Source of the DNA: Gammaproteobacteria bacterium
GTDB taxonomy: Bacteria > Pseudomonadota > Gammaproteobacteria > Steroidobacterales > GCA-2729495
NCBI GenBank assembly: GCA_020853135.1
Contig: JADYZO010000042.1
Coordinates: forward strand, 29,780 to 93,779
Length of the DNA stretch: 64,000 nt
Direction of reading: 5' to 3'
Shown here: positions 53,212 through 62,351 of the stretch, in pieces
Numbering within the stretch: the stretch's first letter is position 1
Layout: every line of letters begins with the position of its first letter
Program-made: the position numbers and the translations under genes
The notes under the pieces: model-generated
What the model was told of the DNA's origin: nothing
Seen by the model: only the letters and a program-made list of their open reading frames with translations
Database searches by the model: none

Positions 53212-55632
53212 TCAGACCGCCTGCACCAGCACCATGCGACGCACCATGGCGAGGTCGGCTGCGGCGGTGTAACGGCCGGCCCATTCGCTGAAGGCCTCGG
53301 CTGGCATCGGCCGGCTGATATGGAAGCCCTGGGCCTGCTCGCAGCCGTGGGCGGCCAGCCACTGCAGCGCAGGCGCCGATTCGACCCCTTCGGCCACCAC
53401 CTCCAGCCCGAGGCTGTGTGCGAGGTCGAGCACGGTGCGGATGATGGCCGCATCGCCCTGGTCCCGGGGCAGTTCCATGACGAAGGAGCGGTCGATCTTC
53501 AGTTCGTCGACGGGCAGATGCTTGATCCGTGCCAGCGACGAGTAGCCGGTGCCGAAGTCGTCGATGGAGACTCGCACGCCGAGGTCCTTCAGGCCCTGCA
53601 GCACCGCGGTCGCCCGCGAGAAATCCCGGACCAGCGCCTCTTCGGTGAGCTCCACCGTGAGGTGGCGTGCCGGCAGGTCATGGTCGCGCAGCAATTGCAG
53701 GATGAACAGCGGGAGGGTCTCGTCACGCAGGTCGCGGCTCGCGAGGTTGACGGCGATGGAGAGGTCGAGGCCTTCCTCGACCCACAGGCGGCACTCGCGC
53801 ACGGCGGCCGTCAGGGCCCAGCGGGTGACCAGGGAGATGTTGCCGAACTGCTCGGCCACGCCGATGAAATCGCCGGGCAGCAGCCAGCCGAAGGCCGGGT
53901 GGTCCCAGCGCACCAGGGCCTCGGCACCGCACACACGGCCATCGGCCAGCGAGATCTTCGGCTGCAGGTAGAGCTTCAGCTCGTCGTGGCGCACCGCGCG
54001 GCGCAGGTCGCCGAGGATGGCCAGCTGGCGCACGCGGCGTTCCTCCTGGCCATCCTGGTACAGGTGCAGGGGTTCCTGCAGCTTGTGGGCGTCATTCTTC
54101 GCGACGGTGGCGCGCAGCAGCAGCTGGTCGGCGTCCTGGCCATGCTCCGGGTAGAGGGCCATGCCCACCACGGCGTCGAGGCTGATGTTGATGTTGCGCA
54201 CCGAGAGCCCGAGCCCCAGCAGGCGCAGCAGGTCCTCGGCCAGTTCGCGGGCGGCGTCGAGGCCCAGTCCCTCGAGGATGACCAGGAACTCGTCGCTTTC
54301 CAGCCTGGCCACCGTGTGGTGCGCATCGGCGCTGGCCCGCAACCGCTCGCCGACCTGCGACAGCAGCGCATCGCCGATGTCGTGGCCAAGGGTGGCGGCG
54401 ATGTCATCGAAGTTGCCGAGGTCCATGACGAGCAGGCTCACCGGTCGTCCGGCGGTACCGGCGCGCTGCACGGCCTCCCTGAGCTGCTCCAGGGCCAGCA
54501 GCCGGTTGGGCAGTCCGGTGAGGGCATCGAACCGGGCCTGGTAGGTGATGCGCTCCTCGCGCTCCGCGATGCCGCCCTGCATGGTGTTGAAGGCGGCGGC
54601 CAGCACGCCGAACTCGTCGTCCGCGCTGACGCGCACCGTGTGGCTGTAGTCGCCGTTGCGGACGCGGGCGGCGGCATCGGCCAGTTCGCGCAACGGGTGG
54701 ACCATGGTGCGGGCGAGCACGGCGGCGCCTGCCAGGGCTGCCAGCAGGGCGAACATCCCGACGCCGAGTGCCGACCAGCGCAGCACCCGGTAGGGCGCCA
54801 GCGTCTGGTCCATGGACTGGAACAGGAGCGCCTGGACCCCGGTGGGTCCCGGCAGCAGCGTCTTCATCACCGCCAGATAGTCGGTTCCGGCGATGCGCAG
54901 CCTGAGTGCGGCATCGGGCCCCGCGGCGGCAAGTTGCTGCTGCAGCAGGGCCGGGTCGATGCCCGGCAGTGAGGTGCCAGCCAGCTCGCTGTGCCCGGCC
55001 GGGCCGGTGAGGAAGGCGATGTCCTGCCCGCCGAGCTGCGCGGTGCGCTGTGCCCGTGCATCACCGAGCCGCAGACCCATGGACAGCCAGCCGGTCGCGT
55101 GGCCAGCCGGTCCGCCGACGGGGATGCTCGTCATCGTGTAGCTGATGCCCCCGCTGCTGAGCACACGGCGCATGGCATCGTGCCCGGTGGCCGACTCCGC
55201 CAGCTGGGGCAGTTCCGCGGGCAGCGGTCCGTCCCGGTTCAGCCCGGCGAGCACATGCCCGTTTCCGTCGGCCAGCACGGCAAGGTCGGCGTCGATGCGC
55301 GAAGCGACGCGGGCGAGCATTCGCGACAGGGTGTCATGCTCACCGCGGGCCAGGGCAGCCTCGAAGTCGTCGTCGCCGGCGAGCATGTACAGGACGTCGG
55401 CTGCCTGCTCCGAGCGCAGCCTCATGATGCGTTCGAGCACGGCTCCGGCCCTGGCCAGGTCGGTGCGCGTGCGCTCCTGCGCGTCGTGGCTGGCTGCCAG
55501 GAGCACGGTGCCGATCGTGCCGGCCAAGGTCAGCACCACCAGCAGCACGGCAAGCGCGAAGATCTTGTAGCGAAGGCTCCGCATCGAGGCGGCCTGCGGC
55601 CGCTCTCCCGGATCAAGTGGGCCCGATGACAT
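53212..55632 (-). CDS. Membrane sensor GGDEF/EAL protein (start may be ATG 55584)
   Basis: Periplasmic sensor and HAMP segment, degenerate GGDEF (LESDEF), intact EAL (EALVRW, ELTEEAL, DDFGTGYSS, DELKIDRSF, AEGVES). Confidence 0.93.
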   Translation of the reverse strand: MSSGPLDPGERPQAASMRSLRYKIFALAVLLVVLTLAGTIGTVLLAASHDAQERTRTDLARAGAVLERIMRLRSEQAADVLYMLAGDDDFEAALARGEHDTLSRMLARVASRIDADLAVLADGNGHVLAGLNRDGPLPAELPQLAESATGHDAMRRVLSSGGISYTMTSIPVGGPAGHATGWLSMGLRLGDARAQRTAQLGGQDIAFLTGPAGHSELAGTSLPGIDPALLQQQLAAAGPDAALRLRIAGTDYLAVMKTLLPGPTGVQALLFQSMDQTLAPYRVLRWSALGVGMFALLAALAGAAVLARTMVHPLRELADAAARVRNGDYSHTVRVSADDEFGVLAAAFNTMQGGIAEREERITYQARFDALTGLPNRLLALEQLREAVQRAGTAGRPVSLLVMDLGNFDDIAATLGHDIGDALLSQVGERLRASADAHHTVARLESDEFLVILEGLGLDAARELAEDLLRLLGLGLSVRNINISLDAVVGMALYPEHGQDADQLLLRATVAKNDAHKLQEPLHLYQDGQEERRVRQLAILGDLRRAVRHDELKLYLQPKISLADGRVCGAEALVRWDHPAFGWLLPGDFIGVAEQFGNISLVTRWALTAAVRECRLWVEEGLDLSIAVNLASRDLRDETLPLFILQLLRDHDLPARHLTVELTEEALVRDFSRATAVLQGLKDLGVRVSIDDFGTGYSSLARIKHLPVDELKIDRSFVMELPRDQGDAAIIRTVLDLAHSLGLEVVAEGVESAPALQWLAAHGCEQAQGFHISRPMPAEAFSEWAGRYTAAADLAMVRRMVLVQAV

Positions 55633-55657
55633 ACTATGGGGATGGCTGGACGGATTA

Positions 55658-55673
55658 TGTGTAATTGGTCACA
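55658..55673. promoter_or_regulatory. CRP-like palindrome TGTGT-aattgg-TCACA
   Basis: One mismatch to TGTGA-N6-TCACA in the divergent intergenic region of the GGDEF/EAL gene and the amidoligase cassette. Confidence 0.6.
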
Positions 55674-55769
55674 GTCCGGGGCCCGGGTGGCCGGGGCCGG
55701 CGGCGGTCTGCGGTTGCCCGGGCTCTTCCGGGCTGGCCGCGGCGCAGGCGCAGTCCCGGGGGAGGTGTG

Positions 55770-56498
55770 ATGCGCCAGCGGTTGCGATTCCAGATTGCCG
55801 CACAACCTGACGAGGTCAGCTGCGGACCTGCCTGCCTGCACGGCATCTACCAGTTCCTGGGCGACGACATCAGTCTCGCGGAGGTCATCGGTGGCGTCGA
55901 CATGCTCAGCAGCGGCGGCGGTGGCACGCTGGACGTCTTCCTCGCCAACCATGCGCTGGCGCGCGGCTATCGCGCCACGCTCTACACCTACAACCTGCAC
56001 CTGTTCGACCCGACCTGGGCCCTGCTGCCGGTGCCCGACCTGATCGGCCGGCTGCGCGCGCAGGCCGAGGCCAAGGAGGATGCCAAGCTGCGCCTGGCCA
56101 GTGCGGGCTACATCCGCTTCCTCGAACTGGGCGGCCAGTTGCGGTTCGAGGACCTGCGCCCGGCGCTCGTGCGGCGCATCCTCGGCCGCGGCGTGCCGGT
56201 CATGACCGGACTCTCGGCCACCTACCTTTACCAGGCACGCCGCGAGATCCCGGAGACCTGCGCCGCCGATGACGTGCGCGGCCAGCCCGCGGGACATTTC
56301 GTCGTCCTGTCGGGTTATGATCGTGCCACCAGACTGGTCGACATCGCCGACCCCTACGAATGGAATCCCATCAGCGGGCAGCGCTATTACTCGGTGGACC
56401 TGCACCGGCTGATCGGCGCCGTGTTCCTCGGCAGCCTGACCTATGACGCCAACCTGCTCGTGATCGAGGTGCCAAGGCGCCGCCGATGGCTACGCTGA
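55770..56498 (+). CDS. C39-like cysteine peptidase
   Basis: QPDEVSCGPACLHGIYQFLGDDISLAEVIGGV (Cys and upstream Gln), GHFVVLSGYDRATRLVDIADPYEW (His, Asp); GGAGG-like RBS before ATG. Confidence 0.85.
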   Translation: MRQRLRFQIAAQPDEVSCGPACLHGIYQFLGDDISLAEVIGGVDMLSSGGGGTLDVFLANHALARGYRATLYTYNLHLFDPTWALLPVPDLIGRLRAQAEAKEDAKLRLASAGYIRFLELGGQLRFEDLRPALVRRILGRGVPVMTGLSATYLYQARREIPETCAADDVRGQPAGHFVVLSGYDRATRLVDIADPYEWNPISGQRYYSVDLHRLIGAVFLGSLTYDANLLVIEVPRRRRWLR

Positions 56499-57946
56499 TC
56501 GTGGTGGACGAGCCGCGGGACTGGCCCCTGCAGATCCCGTCGGCCGAGGTGGTGTCCGCGCGTGCCTACCTGACCGAGGCGCGCTTCAGCGCCCTGCGCC
56601 GGCCGCGGGTGTACAACCTCTGCGAGTCCTACGCCTATCAGGCGACGGGCTATTACGTCTCGCTGCTGGCCGAAGCCCGCGGCCACCGGCCGCTGCCCGA
56701 CGTGCTGACGATGCAGGACATCAAGTCCCCGGCGCTGATCCGTCCCACCGAGGAGCTCGAGGAACTGATGCAGCGTGCGCTGCAGGACATGGCCGAGGAA
56801 CGCTTCGAGCTCGGGGTCTACTTCGGCCACCATCCCGAGCCCCGCTTCCAGCGCCTGGCCCAGGCGCTGTTCAACCTGTTTCCGGTGCCCCTGCTCAAGG
56901 CGAGCTTCCTCAGGCGGCCGAAGTGGCGCCTGCAGGGCCTGCGGCCGATTCCGGTGGGCGACATCCCGGACGCGCAGCGCGAGTTCTTCCGCGGCGCCAT
57001 CGAGCAGCACTTCGCGCGGCGCATGCCGACGCCGAAGTCGCCCGCGCTGCGCCACGAACTGGCGATCCTCGCCAATCCGGCCGATCGCTCGCCACCCTCG
57101 GATCCCCCGGCGCTGCGCCGCTTCGAGCGGGCCGCCGAGGCCCATGGCTTCGAGGTGGAGATCATCGGCCCTGACGACTTCGGCCGGCTCGCCGAGTTCG
57201 ACGCGCTCTTCATCCGCGAGACGACCCAGGTCAACCACCATACCTATCGTTTCGCGAGCCGCGCCCGGGCCGAGGGGCTCATCGTCATCGACGACCCGGA
57301 CTCCATCGTCCGCTGCGCCAACAAGGTGTACCTGGCCGAGCTCATGACGCGCCTCGGCATTCCGACGCCGCGTACCGTCATCGCGCACCGCAACAACATC
57401 GAGCGCGTGGCCGGCGAACTCGGCCTGCCCTGCGTGCTCAAGCAGCCCGACAGCAGCTTCTCCCAGGGCGTGGTCAAGGTGCAGGATGCCCTGCAGCTGC
57501 GTACCGCGTTGCGCCAGCTCCTGGAGCGCAGCGACCTGGTGGTGGCCCAGGAGTTCGTGCCCACCTCCTTCGACTGGCGCGTGGGCGTGATCGATCGACG
57601 GGCGCTCTACGTCTGCCGTTACTTCATGGCACGCAACCACTGGCAGATCTACAAGCAGCAATCCGGCGGCAAGATGACTGGCGGGCGCTGGGAGACGCTG
57701 CGCGTGGAGGATGCACCGCCCGGCGTCGTCGAGCTCGGGCTGCGGGCCGCCAATGCCATCGGCGACGGCTTCTACGGGGTCGACATCAAGGAACTCGACG
57801 GCCGCTACGTGGTGATGGAGGTCAACGACAACCCGAGCGTGGAGCGCGGTGTCGAGGACCAGGTGCTCGGCGATGCGCTCTACGAGGCGGTGATGCAGGT
57901 TCTGCGCACCCGGCTCGAAGCCGCCCGTGCGGGCAACGGCCGCTGA
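56486..57946 (+). CDS. RimK-like ATP-grasp ligase with N-terminal RLAN-type domain
   Basis: LPCVLKQPDSSFSQGVVKVQ, VAQEFVPTSFDWRVGVIDRRALYVCRYFMARNHWQI, GVDIKELDGRYVVMEVNDNPSVERGVED. Confidence 0.92.
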   Translation: MATLIVVDEPRDWPLQIPSAEVVSARAYLTEARFSALRRPRVYNLCESYAYQATGYYVSLLAEARGHRPLPDVLTMQDIKSPALIRPTEELEELMQRALQDMAEERFELGVYFGHHPEPRFQRLAQALFNLFPVPLLKASFLRRPKWRLQGLRPIPVGDIPDAQREFFRGAIEQHFARRMPTPKSPALRHELAILANPADRSPPSDPPALRRFERAAEAHGFEVEIIGPDDFGRLAEFDALFIRETTQVNHHTYRFASRARAEGLIVIDDPDSIVRCANKVYLAELMTRLGIPTPRTVIAHRNNIERVAGELGLPCVLKQPDSSFSQGVVKVQDALQLRTALRQLLERSDLVVAQEFVPTSFDWRVGVIDRRALYVCRYFMARNHWQIYKQQSGGKMTGGRWETLRVEDAPPGVVELGLRAANAIGDGFYGVDIKELDGRYVVMEVNDNPSVERGVEDQVLGDALYEAVMQVLRTRLEAARAGNGR

Positions 57947-57954
57947 GCGGGCCC

Positions 57955-59193
57955 ATGCTGCAGCTGTTCCAGGGTTTCGGCATCGAACTGGAGTACATGC
58001 TGGTCGATGCCGGCACCCTTGATGTGGCCCCGCAGGCCGACTGGTTGCTGGCTGCGGCGGCGGGCAGCCCCACCGACCAGTACCTGGACGGGGAACTGGC
58101 CTGGGACAACGAACTCGCGCTGCATGTCGTCGAATTCAAGCTCGTGGAACCGGCACCGGCGCTCGCGGGGCTTGCCGGCCGCTTCCATGCCGGGATCGGG
58201 CGGGCCAATGCGCTGCTGGCCGGCCGCGGCCTGGCGCTGATGCCCTCGGCCATGCACCCCTGGATGGACCCGCTGCGGGAGTTGCGGCTCTGGCCCCACG
58301 GCAACCGCGAGGTCTACGCCGCCTTCGACCGCATCTTCTCCTGCCAGGGCCACGGTTGGGCCAACCTGCAGAGCATGCACATCAACCTGCCCTTCGCCGA
58401 TGACACCGAATTCGCCGCCCTGCATGCCGCAGTGCGCTTCCTGCTGCCGGTGATGCCGGGGCTCGCGGCCAGTTCGCCGGTCATGGACGGGCGGCTGAAC
58501 GGCACCGCGGACAACCGCCTCGCCGTCTATCGCGGCAACTGCCGACGCATCCCCTCGGTGACCGGCGCGGTGGTGCCCGAGCCGGTCTACGGCATCGGCG
58601 AATACCAGGACCGCATCCTCGGGCGCATCTATGCCGACCTTGCACCGCACGATCCGCAGGGCGTGCTGGCACAGGAATGGGTCAACGCCCGGGGTGCGAT
58701 CGCCCGCTTCGAGCGCATGGCCCTGGAGATCCGCGTGCTCGATGTCCAGGAGTGCCCGCGCATGGACCTGGCCTTCGCGCAGGTCATCGTCGCGACGCTC
58801 AGGTCGCTGTGTGCCGGGGCCCACTGCGACCTGTCGTCGCTGCAGGGCTGGCGCACCGAAGGGCTCGCCCGTTATCTCGACGCGGCCATCGCCGGTGCCG
58901 AGCGCACCGAGGTCCACGACAGCCGTTACCTCGCCGCGCTGGGCTACCGTGGCAGGAGCGCCCGGATCGGGCAGCTGTGGGGTTTCCTGGCCGAGCAGGC
59001 GGCCGTGGCAGGCGCGCTCGACCCCGATGCCGGGCGTGCCCTGGAGCACTACCTGCGGCATGGCACGCTCGCCACGCGCATCACGGCTGCGCTGCCGGAG
59101 GAGCCCGCCCGCGCGGAACTGGAGCGCGTGTATCGTGATCTCTGCCAGTGCCTGGCCATGAACGAGCCCTATGCCGCGCCCGCGCGCCGTTGA
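57955..59193 (+). CDS. GCS2-type carboxylate-amine ligase (glutamate-cysteine ligase-like)
   Basis: FGIELEYMLVD, VVEFKLVEP, LQSMHINLPFADDTEF, NGTADNRLAVYRGNCRRIPSVTG, ALEIRVLDVQECPRMDLA. Confidence 0.87.
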   Translation: MLQLFQGFGIELEYMLVDAGTLDVAPQADWLLAAAAGSPTDQYLDGELAWDNELALHVVEFKLVEPAPALAGLAGRFHAGIGRANALLAGRGLALMPSAMHPWMDPLRELRLWPHGNREVYAAFDRIFSCQGHGWANLQSMHINLPFADDTEFAALHAAVRFLLPVMPGLAASSPVMDGRLNGTADNRLAVYRGNCRRIPSVTGAVVPEPVYGIGEYQDRILGRIYADLAPHDPQGVLAQEWVNARGAIARFERMALEIRVLDVQECPRMDLAFAQVIVATLRSLCAGAHCDLSSLQGWRTEGLARYLDAAIAGAERTEVHDSRYLAALGYRGRSARIGQLWGFLAEQAAVAGALDPDAGRALEHYLRHGTLATRITAALPEEPARAELERVYRDLCQCLAMNEPYAAPARR

Positions 59194-59962
59194 ACGGCGG
59201 CGGCAGGCGCCGCTGCGGCTGCTGCTGACCTGCGAGCATGGTGGCAACCGCGTGCCGGAGCGGTACCGGCGGCTGTTTGCCGGCCGGGCGCGCCTGCTCG
59301 CCTCGCACCGGGGACTGGACATCGGGGCGCTGGACCTGGCGCGCGGCCTGGGCCGGCGGCTCGACGTGCCGCTGGTGGCCGCGACCGTCACCCGGCTGCT
59401 GGTCGATCTCAACCGTTCCATCGGCCATCCGGGGCTGTTCTCTGCGCCGTCCAGGTCGCTGCCGGCCGCCGGGCGCGAACGGGTGCTCTCGTGTCACTAC
59501 CACCCCTATCGCCGCCTGGTGCATGGCTGGATCGCGAGCCGGGTCTCGCGTGGTGAGCGCGTGCTGCACATCTCGGTGCACTCGTTCACGCCGGTGCTCG
59601 ACGGGGAACGGCGCAACGCCGACATCGGCCTGCTCTACGACCCCGCGCGCGTGGCGGAGGCCACGCTGTGCCGCGCATGGCAGCAGGAGTTGTCAGCCTG
59701 TGCGGCGGGCTGGCGGGTGCGGCGCAATTACCCCTATCGCGGCACCGGTGACGGGCAGGTGGTGGAATTGCGGCGGCGGTTTGCCGGCGGGTGCTATCTA
59801 GGCATCGAACTGGAGGTCAACCAGGCGTGCCTGCAGGAGCCGGCCCGCGCGGCGACCCTGCTGGCCGACCTCGCCCGTACGCTGCCGGCTGGCGATGGCG
59901 CGCCATCACGGGCGGCCGCTGGCGGACGGGCTAGTGCGGTGGAGCGCGCCGCCGCCGGATGA
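59171..59962 (+). CDS. N-formylglutamate amidohydrolase-like protein
   Basis: LLTCEHGGNRVPERYRRLF, VDLNRSIGHPGLFS, VLHISVHSFTPVLDGERRNADIGLLYDP. Confidence 0.9.
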   Translation: MPRPRAVERRRQAPLRLLLTCEHGGNRVPERYRRLFAGRARLLASHRGLDIGALDLARGLGRRLDVPLVAATVTRLLVDLNRSIGHPGLFSAPSRSLPAAGRERVLSCHYHPYRRLVHGWIASRVSRGERVLHISVHSFTPVLDGERRNADIGLLYDPARVAEATLCRAWQQELSACAAGWRVRRNYPYRGTGDGQVVELRRRFAGGCYLGIELEVNQACLQEPARAATLLADLARTLPAGDGAPSRAAAGGRASAVERAAAG

Positions 59963-60083
59963 GTTCGCCGAGCACCGGCCAGACCGGCAGCAGCGCACCG
60001 AGCACGATCAGGCTCCAGTGGGTGACGAGGCCGAGCAGCACCAGGAAGATGCTGGCGGCGATGGCGAGGGACCAGCTGCCCAT
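59931..60083 (-). CDS. 50-aa predicted small membrane protein
   Basis: MGSWSLAIAASIFLVLLGLVTHWSLIVLGALLPVWPVLGELIRRRRAPPH*, two hydrophobic segments and a basic tail; not in the ORF track because of size; weak RBS. Confidence 0.45.
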   Translation of the reverse strand: MGSWSLAIAASIFLVLLGLVTHWSLIVLGALLPVWPVLGELIRRRRAPPH

Positions 60084-60138
60084 GGCTGGAGTCTAGGCTG
60101 CATCGGGCGGGTGCACCAGTGCCACCCGCCGGGCGGGA

Positions 60139-61950
60139 TCAGGTGCCGGTGGCCGGGACGGGCTGTGCCTCGACGGCGCCAAACTGCAACTCGGCCAGGT
60201 GCGCGTAGAGCGGCTCGCGCGCCACCAGCTCGTCGTGGGTGCCCACCCCGACGATGCGCCCGCGGTCCATCACCACGATCCGGTCGGCCTTGAGCACGGT
60301 GGCGAGCCGGTGGGCGATGATGATCGTGGTGCGGTTTTCCATCAGGTGATCGAGCGCCTCCTGGACCAGCCGCTCGTTCTCCGAGTCGAGCGCGCTGGTG
60401 GCCTCGTCGAGCAGCAGGATCGGCGGGTTGCGCAGGATGGCGCGGGCAATCGCGATGCGCTGGCGCTGCCCGCCCGACAGGCGTGTGCCGCGCTCGCCGA
60501 GGAAGGTGTCGTAGCCCTGCGGCAGTTCGCTGATGAATCCGTCGGCGACAGCGGACCGGGCCGCTGCCTCGACCTCGGCGTCGGTGGCCGACGGCCGCCC
60601 GAAGCGGATGTTGCCGCGCGCGGAGTCGCCGAAGATCACCGTTTCCTGCGGCACGAGACCAATGCGCGAGCGCAGTTCCGCCGGGTCGGCCCGGGCGATG
60701 TCCACGCCGTCGACGAGGATGCGTCCGGCCTGTGGGTCGTAGAAGCGCAGCAGCAGCTGGAAGGTGGTGCTCTTGCCCGCGCCCGAGGGGCCGACGAAGG
60801 CCACGCGTTCCCCCGGGCGGATCTCCAGCATGAAGCCCTCGAGCGAGCGCCGGTCGGGGCGCGAGGGGTAGCTGAAGCCGACGTCCTCGAAGCGGATATG
60901 GCCCCTGCCCGGCGCGGGCAGGGGCCGGGCATCCGCCGGCTTGCGCACGGCAGGCCGCGCATCGAGCAGTTCCACCATGCGCTCGGTCGCGCCCGCCGCG
61001 CGCTGCACCTCGCCCCACATTTCGGTGAGCGTGCCCGCCGAGGTTGCAGTGAACATGGCGTACAGCAGGAACTGGGCCAGCTCGCCGTAACTCATGTCGC
61101 CGGCCAGCACCGCCCGCGCGCCCACCCAGATGACGAAGGTGATGCCGCCGAACACCGCGACGAAGGTGACGAAGGTCATGACCGCCCGCACCCGGGTGCG
61201 GGTGATGGCGGTGGCGAAGCTGGCCTCCACCGCGGCACGGAACCGCTGCGACAGCACGGGTTCCGCCGTGAAGGCCTGGACGATCTGCACGGCGTTGAGC
61301 GACTCGCTGGCGAGTGCGCTGGTGTCGGCGATGCGGTCCTGCGAGGCGCGCGAGAGGCTGCGCACCTTGCGGCCGATGAGGATCACCGGCGCCATGACCG
61401 CCGGGATGAACAGCACGATCACGCCCATCAGCCGGATGTTGGTCAGTGCCAGCAGCACCAGCGCGCCTGGCAGCTGCACCAGCGAGCGCAGCACCATCGA
61501 GAAATTGACTCCGGCGATGGACTGGATCAGCGTCGTGTCCGCGGTGAGCCGCGAGAGCACCTCGCCGGTGCGCGTCACCTCGAAGAAGGCGGGGTCGAGC
61601 CGGATGACGTGCGAGTAGACCCGGTCGCGGATGTCGGCCACCACGCGCTCGCCCACCCACGACAGCAGGTAGTAGCGCAGCGCGGAGCAGGCGCAGAAGG
61701 CCACCACCACCACCGCGAAACCCGCGAAGTAGAGGTTGATCCGTGCACTGCCGCCGGCGGCGAAGCCGTGGTCGATGACATACTTCCCGGCCACCGGCAG
61801 CGACAGCATCAGGCCTGAGGCTGCGAGCAGGGCAAGTATCGCCAGGGTGAGCGTCCCGCGGTAGGGACGCAGGTAGGGCAGCAACTCCAGCAGCGGGCGC
61901 AGCGACCGCCCCCGGGGGCGGTTGCGTGCTTCCTCTTCCGGGGTCGCCAC
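60139..61950 (-). CDS. ABC exporter, fused TM and ATPase domains (MsbA-like)
   Basis: Walker A GPSGAGKST, signature LSGGQRQRIAIARA, Walker B ILLLDEATSALD; six-TM ABC exporter N-terminus. Confidence 0.94.
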   Translation of the reverse strand: MATPEEEARNRPRGRSLRPLLELLPYLRPYRGTLTLAILALLAASGLMLSLPVAGKYVIDHGFAAGGSARINLYFAGFAVVVVAFCACSALRYYLLSWVGERVVADIRDRVYSHVIRLDPAFFEVTRTGEVLSRLTADTTLIQSIAGVNFSMVLRSLVQLPGALVLLALTNIRLMGVIVLFIPAVMAPVILIGRKVRSLSRASQDRIADTSALASESLNAVQIVQAFTAEPVLSQRFRAAVEASFATAITRTRVRAVMTFVTFVAVFGGITFVIWVGARAVLAGDMSYGELAQFLLYAMFTATSAGTLTEMWGEVQRAAGATERMVELLDARPAVRKPADARPLPAPGRGHIRFEDVGFSYPSRPDRRSLEGFMLEIRPGERVAFVGPSGAGKSTTFQLLLRFYDPQAGRILVDGVDIARADPAELRSRIGLVPQETVIFGDSARGNIRFGRPSATDAEVEAAARSAVADGFISELPQGYDTFLGERGTRLSGGQRQRIAIARAILRNPPILLLDEATSALDSENERLVQEALDHLMENRTTIIIAHRLATVLKADRIVVMDRGRIVGVGTHDELVAREPLYAHLAELQFGAVEAQPVPATGT

Positions 61951-61985
61951 GGCTCAGGCCGGTCCGGGAGCGGGTGGCAGCGGGT

Positions 61986-62333
61986 TCAGGCAGCCTGGCC
62001 GATGCCGAAGGTGGCCGACAGGTAGCGGCGGATGTCGGCTTCCCGGTCGATGAAGCGGCGGCCTTGGGCCTCGTGCACCTCGATGCCGGCATCGATCACG
62101 CGGCGGCCATCGGCCAGCACCAGCACCGGGCAGCCCTGGTGCGCCTCGCCCAGCAGCGCGATGATGTCGGCGCGCGGCCTGGCGAAGTCCACGTAGCGCA
62201 CATCGAGCTTGTGGCGCAGCTTCGGGTAGTAGGAGAGCAGCCCCTCCACCAGTGCGCAATCGGGGCAGTAGAACGGCCCCTTGCCAGCGTTGTGGAAGTC
62301 GGGCTTCAGCAGGAACAGCGTGTCCTTGGTCAT
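61986..62333 (-). CDS. DUF3088 family protein
   Basis: DTLFLLKPDFHNAGKGPFYCPDCALVEGLLSYYPKL...RYVDFARPRADIIALLGEAHQGCPVLVLADG. Confidence 0.82.
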   Translation of the reverse strand: MTKDTLFLLKPDFHNAGKGPFYCPDCALVEGLLSYYPKLRHKLDVRYVDFARPRADIIALLGEAHQGCPVLVLADGRRVIDAGIEVHEAQGRRFIDREADIRRYLSATFGIGQAA

Positions 62334-62351
62334 GCGGGGTTCCTCCATGTC

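Noticed and set aside
60008-62092. 694-aa minus-strand ORF overlapping the ABC exporter
   Set aside because: Out-of-frame shadow of the exporter; the real ABC frame is 60139-61950, and the end of this ORF only overlaps the small membrane ORF region.
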